Shown here one piece after another: positions 34,038 to 39,462 of a DNA stretch of 39,462 nucleotides. The stretch lies in NCBI GenBank assembly GCA_009841145.1, contig VXMJ01000087.1, positions 1 through 39,462 of the forward strand, in the 5' to 3' direction. A program made the translations under genes and the position numbers. This stretch comes from Caldilineaceae bacterium SB0661_bin_34. GTDB lineage: Bacteria; Chloroflexota; Anaerolineae; Caldilineales; Caldilineaceae. How positions within the stretch are numbered: position 1 is the stretch's first letter; every line of letters begins with the position of its first letter. Under the pieces are notes generated by a model, which saw only the letters and a list, made by a program, of their open reading frames with translations, had not been told where the DNA came from and ran no database searches.

Positions 34038-35051
34038 TCATCGCCCCGTACTCGTTTCCCACCCCGGAGTCGGGTCGGACCGATTGGCCAGGAAACGATC
34101 CAGTTCTTTGCGCCGGGGTGAACTGCGGGCGCCAGCCCGGCCAATCTGCAATGCGGCCACGGCGTGGCCGCGGATGACCTGTTCGGCCAACGAACATCCC
34201 GACAACCCCGCCTCCATAAAGCCGGCATCGAAACTGTCACCGGCGCCAAGGGTGTCCACAACCGGCACCCGAAACGGCGGAATGGTCACGGCCGGGGAAC
34301 CGAACTCCGACACATGGGCGCCAACCGGCCCTTCCCGCATGATGGCAACGCATTGGCCCTCCTTGGCCAGACGGGCCGTTGCCCTCCGCAGATCCGGCTC
34401 GGCCGGGATCAGGTGAAACAGCTCCTCGTCCGCGGAACCCAGAACGAAGTCCGCACGCCTGATCGCCGCCCACAGCGCCTCAACATAGCTGGCCGGGAGG
34501 CTGTCGCCTTCCAGGCCCAACCGCAGGTTGAGGTCGAAAGAGGAGCGAATCTTTCGCACGCGGGCCCAATCAAGAGCCCGGAGCGTGGCCTGCCGGCCAG
34601 GCTCCTGCACCATGCAGACCCCCGACGTGTGCAGCCAGTCGCGGGCTGTGAGTTCCAGACCGTCCAGCTGCCTCTGGTGCAGTTCCGCAAAGGCCTGGTC
34701 TCGGCGCGGCCAGCCCAACACCGTACGCTGACCGGCCGCGTCGATCAGGGCAATCACAATCATCGTGGGCCGCTGTCCCGAAAGCTCCACGCACGAGATA
34801 TCGATACCCTCGGCGACCAGTTCCTCCAGGGCCTCCCGACCAAAGAGATCGTCCCCCACCACCCCAACGAAATGGGTCTTGACACCCAAGCGCGCCAGAG
34901 CCACGGCGGTGTTGGCCACCGTCCCGCCGCCGTGCACCTCGGGAGACGCTTGCCGACGGGCCTTGCCAGCCTCCTCGGAAACGCTCAGCACCAAGTCGAC
35001 ACAGACATCCCCGAACAGGATGCCCCGGCCCCGGTTGTCCGGTACCGTCAT
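34038..35051 (-). CDS. PfkB-family carbohydrate kinase
   Basis: A 337-residue ribokinase-type sugar kinase. It has the N-terminal 'GGGTVANTAVALARLG' substrate motif and the C-terminal 'DTLGAGDSFDAGF' with the catalytic Asp272. The sugar is unknown. The start overlaps the end of the upstream TrpF-like gene by ATGA, so the products are probably made together. Kinase plus two isomerase-like barrels suggests phosphorylation and then rearrangement of a sugar or sugar derivative. This is inference from context. Confidence 0.9.
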   Translation of the reverse strand: MTVPDNRGRGILFGDVCVDLVLSVSEEAGKARRQASPEVHGGGTVANTAVALARLGVKTHFVGVVGDDLFGREALEELVAEGIDISCVELSGQRPTMIVIALIDAAGQRTVLGWPRRDQAFAELHQRQLDGLELTARDWLHTSGVCMVQEPGRQATLRALDWARVRKIRSSFDLNLRLGLEGDSLPASYVEALWAAIRRADFVLGSADEELFHLIPAEPDLRRATARLAKEGQCVAIMREGPVGAHVSEFGSPAVTIPPFRVPVVDTLGAGDSFDAGFMEAGLSGCSLAEQVIRGHAVAALQIGRAGARSSPRRKELDRFLANRSDPTPGWETSTGR

Positions 35052-35707
35052 CCCCTAGCGGCTGCCGCGAACGCCTTCACGAGACCGGGATTCTTCCTGC
35101 GAGAGCCCGCCTCGTTCGTATGGGTGAAGGAGTCCACGCCCCACGGTTCGACCCGGCGGATCGCTTCCCGCACATTGCCGGGCTCCAGGCCGCCGGCCAG
35201 AATCACCGGAATTTGCGACCGGCGTACGATGTCCGCACTCACGGTCAGGTCGTGCATGTGGCCTGTGGCCCCGATGTCCCCGTCGGGCGCGGGGGTGTCC
35301 AGCAGGAAATAGTCCACCACGCCCTGGTAGGAGAGGGCCAGCTCCACGGAGGATTCGTCCGTCACCGGGATTGCGGCCATGACCTTGACCGGCGAGATCA
35401 TCCGGCGGATCTCGGCGACCTGGGCCGGCGGGGTCTTGTGGATGTTCCCGGACAGGTGCAGGACATCGGGTCGGGCCCTTTGCACCACCCCGACGATGAC
35501 GTCGGTCTCGGTGGCCGTGGTGAGTGCGTTGCAGAACACGTCCGGATGCCGGGCCGCCACCTCGTACAGTTCCCGGCACAGGTCGAAGTCCACCTCGCCC
35601 TCGCTCAGCCCGTCTACCCCCGGCTTGACCCCGATGAAATCCACGCCGGCCTGAATACTGCGGCGCACGTCGTCGGGATGGACGTGCTCGTAAATCTGAA
35701 CCTTCAC
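35048..35707 (-). CDS. Phosphoribosylanthranilate isomerase-like protein 1
   Basis: A 219-residue (beta/alpha)8 barrel of the TrpF family. It keeps the catalytic-type Asp137 in 'FLLDTPAPDGDIGATG' and the phosphate-binding 'LAGGLEPGNVREAI' and 'WGVDSFTHTNEAG' loops. The general-base Cys of true TrpF ('KICG' at the first strand) is replaced: the strand reads 'MKVQIYEHV' with Tyr6. True TrpF activity is therefore doubtful. The start is GTG 35707 with GCGGAGGA upstream, 19 bases after the stop of the second paralogue. No other trp gene is in the window, so tryptophan synthesis is not supported by context. Confidence 0.85.
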   Translation of the reverse strand: MKVQIYEHVHPDDVRRSIQAGVDFIGVKPGVDGLSEGEVDFDLCRELYEVAARHPDVFCNALTTATETDVIVGVVQRARPDVLHLSGNIHKTPPAQVAEIRRMISPVKVMAAIPVTDESSVELALSYQGVVDYFLLDTPAPDGDIGATGHMHDLTVSADIVRRSQIPVILAGGLEPGNVREAIRRVEPWGVDSFTHTNEAGSRRKNPGLVKAFAAAARG

Positions 35708-35726
35708 CCGAGTCCTCCGCTGCTGT

Positions 35727-36395
35727 TCATGCTGTTTCCTTGGCGGCCCGGTTGAAGGCGGCTACCTTTTCGAGATCCTTGTACCGGGAACCGGCCGCGT
35801 TGGTGTGCGTATAACTGTCCACTGCCCAGGGTCGGACCCTGCAGATGGCTTCCTGCACGTTGTCGGGGCTGAGTCCCCCTGCCAGCACCACGGGGATGTT
35901 CACTCGACGCACGATTTCCGCACTCAGCCTCCAGTCGTGCACCTCGCCGGTGGCTCCGACCCCCGGCACATGGCTGCGATCCGTATCCAGGATGAGCACA
36001 TCGGCGGCGCGGGCGTACATGGCAGCCTTGGCCACCGAATCCGGGGCTCCCACCGGAATCGCCATCATGATCTTGACGGGGGACAGCCTGGACCGCAGCC
36101 TGACCACCAGTTCGGGCGTGTAGCGGTCGAAATCCCCCGACAGGTGAACGATGTCCGGCGATGTCTGCACCGCAGTCTCCACTATCTCCTCCTCGTCCCA
36201 GGCCACCGTCAGGGCCAGAACATGGGCCGCGGATACCCCGCGCACCGCGGCGAAGATTTCCCGACTGCGGCGGAAGTCCAGTTCCCAGGGCAGGCGACCC
36301 CGTTCTCCCACCGTGATACCGATGAAATCGACTCCTACCTCGGCAGTGGCTATCGCTTCCGGCACCGTCTTGAGGGCGTATATCTGGGTCTTCAT
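35727..36395 (-). CDS. Phosphoribosylanthranilate isomerase-like protein 2
   Basis: A 222-residue paralogue of the next gene, also TrpF-like. It begins 'MKTQIYALK', again with Tyr6 where the catalytic Cys should be, and keeps Asp137 in 'LILDTDRSHVPGVGATG'. The C-terminal phosphate-binding loops 'LAGGLSPDNVQEAI' and 'WAVDSYTHTNAAG' match protein 1 closely. ATG 36395 is chosen because similarity starts there; an in-frame extension to 36485 would overlap the upstream gene. Both copies share 'LSPVKIMMAIPV'-like and 'SAEIVRR'-like stretches not typical of TrpF, so they are a distinct subfamily, perhaps acting as a heterodimer. Confidence 0.85.
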   Translation of the reverse strand: MKTQIYALKTVPEAIATAEVGVDFIGITVGERGRLPWELDFRRSREIFAAVRGVSAAHVLALTVAWDEEEIVETAVQTSPDIVHLSGDFDRYTPELVVRLRSRLSPVKIMMAIPVGAPDSVAKAAMYARAADVLILDTDRSHVPGVGATGEVHDWRLSAEIVRRVNIPVVLAGGLSPDNVQEAICRVRPWAVDSYTHTNAAGSRYKDLEKVAAFNRAAKETA

Positions 36396-36465
36396 GGACC
36401 TGTGTGCGCTATGTGGGAACTGAGGGGGGAACCGGTTCCTGACTGCAGCAAAAACCGTGTTGCCC

Positions 36466-37566
36466 CTAACTACCTTGATTGGCAACCGTGATCACCACCG
36501 CGCAGGTCGGCAGGTCCGTTCCCGCGCCGATGTCCACCACAGTCAATCGTAACGTGTGGACACCGTCCACCATGAACGATGTGTCGAGAATCCCCAACGG
36601 GCCGTTGGACACGGCCGTCTGCTGGCCTTCGAAGTAGAGAAAGGCCCCATCCAGGTTCGTTCCTTCGGTACGCTCCAGTTTGTAGTACCAGAACTCCTCA
36701 TGATCGGCCGTTCCAATAATCGGGACGTCGCCCGACACCACCGCACCCGGTTGCGGGGACGAAATCTGCACGTTCGGGTCCGGGCAGGCAGCCGAGGGTA
36801 CCAGTGCGTCCGCCACCGGCTGGGGTACGTCGGTTGGGGTAGCTGTGACCGTGGGAGTGGGCGGCACGGGCGTGGACGGCACCTCGACGGGCTGAACGGA
36901 AGCCGACGCCGAAGTGGCCGTGGGCAGGAGCTCGGGCACGGCCACGGCCATGGGCGGCGTGGCTGTTGTTGCCGGCACGTCAGCCAGATTCCAGGGCAGT
37001 GCTTCGGATGCGGAAGCCCAACGCTCCAATACCCAATCCTGCGCCTGGTCGCTGATGGCTGCAACATCCACCTGACTGTCCAGTCCGGGGCTGACCCGCG
37101 GAATGCCGTACCAAATGCCAGCCAGCAACAACAATCCGGCCATGGCAAGGATTACAGCCGCCACCAAGCCGCGCGACAGGGCGGTGCGCTCCCCCATCGT
37201 GGACTCGCCGTGCATGCGCACGGCAATGGGACGGTAGTCGACAGGGCGCGGTTTCGGCATCGGCGCGCCGGAACTGGTATCCGCCCACTCGCGGCTCAGG
37301 ACCGGTGCAACCAGAACCTGCCGCCGGTGCTTGAGTTCCGCCGAGTCCAGTTTCAGGAACTCTGCGTAGTTCTTGAGAAATCCCCGGCCTACTACCTCGC
37401 CGGGCAGGTTCGACCAATCGTCGTTCTCCAAAGCCATCAGATAGGCGGCCCGAATCCGGATGGCGGTTTCGGCATCCTGCAGACTCAGACCCAGAGTCTC
37501 CCGCCGCTCGCGCAACAGGGCTCCTATCCGAACGCCTTGCGACGGCGCATCGTGCATGGGCTGCAT
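36466..37566 (-). CDS. RodZ-like membrane protein with helix-turn-helix and Ig-like tail
   Basis: A 366-residue single-pass membrane protein. The N terminus is a RodZ-type helix-turn-helix ('IGALLRERRETLGLSLQDAE', about residues 14-33, ending near 'FLKNYAEFLKLD'). One membrane segment follows at about 134-155 ('LVAAVILAMAGLLLLAGIWY'), then a Pro/Thr/Val-rich linker (about 205-255). The last ~105 residues form a beta-rich domain ('VQISSPQPGAVVSGDVPIIG') of the Ig-like type found outside the cell. RodZ homologues link MreB to the envelope; no cell-shape genes are near. ATG 37566 is chosen; a TTG 13 codons upstream and an ATG three codons downstream are alternatives. It ends 70 bases before the TrpF-like pair. 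Confidence 0.83.
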   Translation of the reverse strand: MQPMHDAPSQGVRIGALLRERRETLGLSLQDAETAIRIRAAYLMALENDDWSNLPGEVVGRGFLKNYAEFLKLDSAELKHRRQVLVAPVLSREWADTSSGAPMPKPRPVDYRPIAVRMHGESTMGERTALSRGLVAAVILAMAGLLLLAGIWYGIPRVSPGLDSQVDVAAISDQAQDWVLERWASASEALPWNLADVPATTATPPMAVAVPELLPTATSASASVQPVEVPSTPVPPTPTVTATPTDVPQPVADALVPSAACPDPNVQISSPQPGAVVSGDVPIIGTADHEEFWYYKLERTEGTNLDGAFLYFEGQQTAVSNGPLGILDTSFMVDGVHTLRLTVVDIGAGTDLPTCAVVITVANQGS

Positions 37567-38081
37567 TGGAGGGGACAGGCTCGGAAAGGTCGGCAATTCT
37601 AACAAAGAACCGGCAACCCCATACCCGGCCGGCCGCCGTTCCTCAGGCCAATCGCATTCTCATTTGGGCCTTGGCCGCTGCAGACCGGATGGGGGTACTC
37701 TGCGACACCATCAGGAACATGCCTTTGGGCCGACCCTACCGGTGTTCCTCGATGGCCCCGGGCATCCAGATGAACGATACCCGTCATTCCAAACCCGATG
37801 CCATGCGTTGGCGGACATCCTCCTTCCTGCGACCCTGGACGTGATGTTCGGGCCTCACGACTGGATTGGGCTTGAGCAGTTAGGCCATATGCCAGTGGAC
37901 GGCCAGTCCTCCGAGATCGCGGCCATTCCGAAACTGCCTCGACATCGGTGCCGACCTGCCGTACTTAGAGCATCGATGCCCCGCATCCCGGAAGTCGATT
38001 GCACAGACGATCCGACCCTGGTCCCGACCAAAGAACACAGTCGCCAACCGGTCGGGGCTGGCGACTGTGTCCCGAGCCCTA
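37567..38081. other. 515-base region with a terminator but no recognised gene
   Basis: Apart from the hairpin at 38035-38070, it holds short open frames on both strands (for example minus-strand 37880-38101) whose products I cannot match. Promoter elements for the RodZ-like gene are not obvious. Confidence 0.5.
38035..38070 (-). terminator. Terminator of the fibronectin type III gene
   Basis: A perfect 12-bp stem (arms 38035-38046 and 38059-38070, ACACAGTCGCCA / TGGCGACTGTGT) with a 12-base loop, 11 bases after the stop. On the minus strand the stem is followed by TCTTT, giving a short U-rich tail, the best intrinsic terminator in the window. Confidence 0.7.
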
Positions 38082-39462
38082 CTAATTCGGTATCGACACA
38101 ATTACGAAATCGGACCAGGGCCCGTCCTTGTAGTCGGTACCCGCTGTCGCCTTGGCACGGACCCGGTAATAGCACGTTTCGCCTTGTGCACAGGTGTGGG
38201 TATACGAGGCCGTTGTGACGTCGTGACCGGTGGGTGAAGTGCACTGATTATCCGAGCACACTTCGAGTCTGTACTTGTCGAGCGCCGTGTGGGTCATGGC
38301 ATCCCAAGTTAGTGGCACACCTCCCTGGTTAGTGTGACTATTGACCGTGAACCCCGTGATTGCGGGCAGGGGTATCTTGTCGGTCGTACACAGCACGGCG
38401 TCGGACCAGTCCGAATCGTGATAGCCCGTCTTGCCTACGGCCCGGAGGCGGAAATAATAGCTAGTGTTGGCAGACAGGTTCACCACTGTGAAGCTGGTGG
38501 CCGAGGCCAATGGCGTACCGGCGGACACAGGCGTGGTGCAGGTGGAGTCAGTGCAGTACTGAACCTCGAAGTTGTCGATGTTCGTTGTCGAGGTGGGCGC
38601 AGTCCAGGTCAAGGTGGCGGAATTGGCCGTGCATGTGACCCCCAGACCCGCCACCGGCGGCAGCGCCGTGGTAACCACGACAATGTCATCGGGAGGGTCC
38701 TCGTCATTGGGAGGATCATCTCCAGGTGGATCATCTCCGGGATTCCCGGAGGTGCCCCCGGTGGTATCCCCAGTGGTGTCTCCGGGGACGGAATCCAGAT
38801 AGGCACTATTGGGGATGGCCATGGCAGTAATGCGGTAATAGTAGGTCGTGCTGGGGTCGAGACCGGTCACGATCTGGGTGGTCTCGGTCTTGGCCGGCGT
38901 CGCCACCTCGGTGGCATCGGGGCAATCGACGGCGGCCGAACTGCAACTCTCGATCTTGTACTCGTCCAGTCCTGTCGTGGATTCTGGCTCGTCCCACTGC
39001 AGCGTCACGGTGGTACTGGTAACACCGGCAACCCGGAAGTTGTCCACCACCAGCCTCCTCTTTTCCGTGGTCGCGGTGACGATCGCGGAGGCTTCGGTAT
39101 CCGAGCAGGTGGCACTGCTCGGGTTGGCCAGGGCCGTAATGCGGAAGAAGTACGAAGTGAAGGGATCGAGCTCCGTCAGGGTGTGCGAGGTCACCGACCG
39201 GGACGGGGTCGCCACCTCGGTGGCATCGGGGCAGTCGGCATTGGCCGAACTGCAACTCTCAATCTTGTACCCGTATAGGCTTGAGGGTCCGGGCGCATCC
39301 CACGTCACCGTGATACTCGAGTCCGTAATGGCGTCGTCCCCGCTGCCGATCTGGAATCCCTGTACGGCCACCGGACACGGTAATGGGGTCGGCTGCGGGG
39401 TGGGGGTGGCAGTGGGAGAGGGACGTTGCCGGCGAGGCCTGGGGGTGGGGTTGGATACACTG
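38082..39462 (-). CDS. Fibronectin type III surface protein, N terminus outside window
   Basis: The frame stays open to the right edge, giving at least 459 residues with no start in view. The part at the edge is a Pro/Thr-rich linker ('PSPTATPTPQPTPLP'), followed by at least four fibronectin type III repeats. Repeats one and two are close copies ('YKIESCSSA' then 'DCPDATEVATP'), and repeats are divided by an Asp/Pro/Gly-rich spacer ('GDDPPGDDPPNDEDPPDD'). Each repeat carries a pair of Cys residues, which suggests disulphides and export. No catalytic domain is seen, so binding or adhesion is the likeliest role. It ends just before a strong terminator. Confidence 0.88.
   Translation of the reverse strand, partial: SVSNPTPRPRRQRPSPTATPTPQPTPLPCPVAVQGFQIGSGDDAITDSSITVTWDAPGPSSLYGYKIESCSSANADCPDATEVATPSRSVTSHTLTELDPFTSYFFRITALANPSSATCSDTEASAIVTATTEKRRLVVDNFRVAGVTSTTVTLQWDEPESTTGLDEYKIESCSSAAVDCPDATEVATPAKTETTQIVTGLDPSTTYYYRITAMAIPNSAYLDSVPGDTTGDTTGGTSGNPGDDPPGDDPPNDEDPPDDIVVVTTALPPVAGLGVTCTANSATLTWTAPTSTTNIDNFEVQYCTDSTCTTPVSAGTPLASATSFTVVNLSANTSYYFRLRAVGKTGYHDSDWSDAVLCTTDKIPLPAITGFTVNSHTNQGGVPLTWDAMTHTALDKYRLEVCSDNQCTSPTGHDVTTASYTHTCAQGETCYYRVRAKATAGTDYKDGPWSDFVIVSIPN

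Noticed and set aside
37880..38101. A 73-codon minus-strand frame before the RodZ-like gene
   Set aside because: It includes the terminator hairpin and overlaps the end of the fibronectin type III gene; no similarity is known.

Overview
This 39.5 kb window looks like chromosomal DNA of a GC-rich bacterium (about 60 % GC by eye). The best guess is a Chloroflexota member, perhaps related to marine or sponge-associated Caldilineae. The grounds are the Pro/Thr 'TPT' linkers in surface proteins, the mix of Uma2 and AAA/PD-(D/E)XK genes, the fused MFS/spermidine-synthase-like protein and the RodZ-like sensor. This is inference; there is no rRNA or tRNA in the window to anchor it.

Layout. 1-5281 (+): a peptide ABC transporter operon (substrate-binding protein, two permeases, two ATPases), cut off at the left edge, with a 32-bp perfect palindrome behind the binding-protein gene. 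5352-7054 (+): an XRE-ImmA/IrrE regulator/peptidase overlapping a DUF4411 PIN-like gene. 7191-9758 (-): a decayed RecG-like ATPase gene and an AAA/PD-(D/E)XK protein. 10372-11778 (+): a cytochrome P450. 11882-17805 (-): a tandemly duplicated SDR / AraC-regulator / MFS-spermidine-synthase module in which each copy has lost a different gene. 17824-20300 (-): a membrane-anchored EEP-family hydrolase and a Uma2 protein.

20544-26772 (-): a pyrimidine biosynthesis operon in the order pyrF, Dam-type methylase, PD-(D/E)XK nuclease, pyrE, pyrB, pyrC, pyrD. A type II restriction-modification pair sits inside the operon and overlaps pyrE. 26995-29950: a RelE/HigB-like toxin with an XRE antitoxin (+), then an AbiEi/AbiEii pair (-). 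With the restriction genes these form a small defence island. 30660-32888 (-): a GH12 lipoprotein and a second Uma2 gene. 33366-33947 (+): peptide deformylase. 34038-37566 (-): a RodZ-like membrane sensor, two phosphoribosylanthranilate-isomerase-like paralogues that lack the catalytic Cys, and a PfkB sugar kinase. 38082 to the right edge (-): a Cys-containing fibronectin type III surface protein, incomplete at its N terminus.

The points most worth following are the restriction-modification pair wired into the pyr operon, the Cys-less twin TrpF-like proteins translationally coupled to a sugar kinase, and the duplicated module with complementary gene loss and a 176-bp identical tract that suggests gene conversion.
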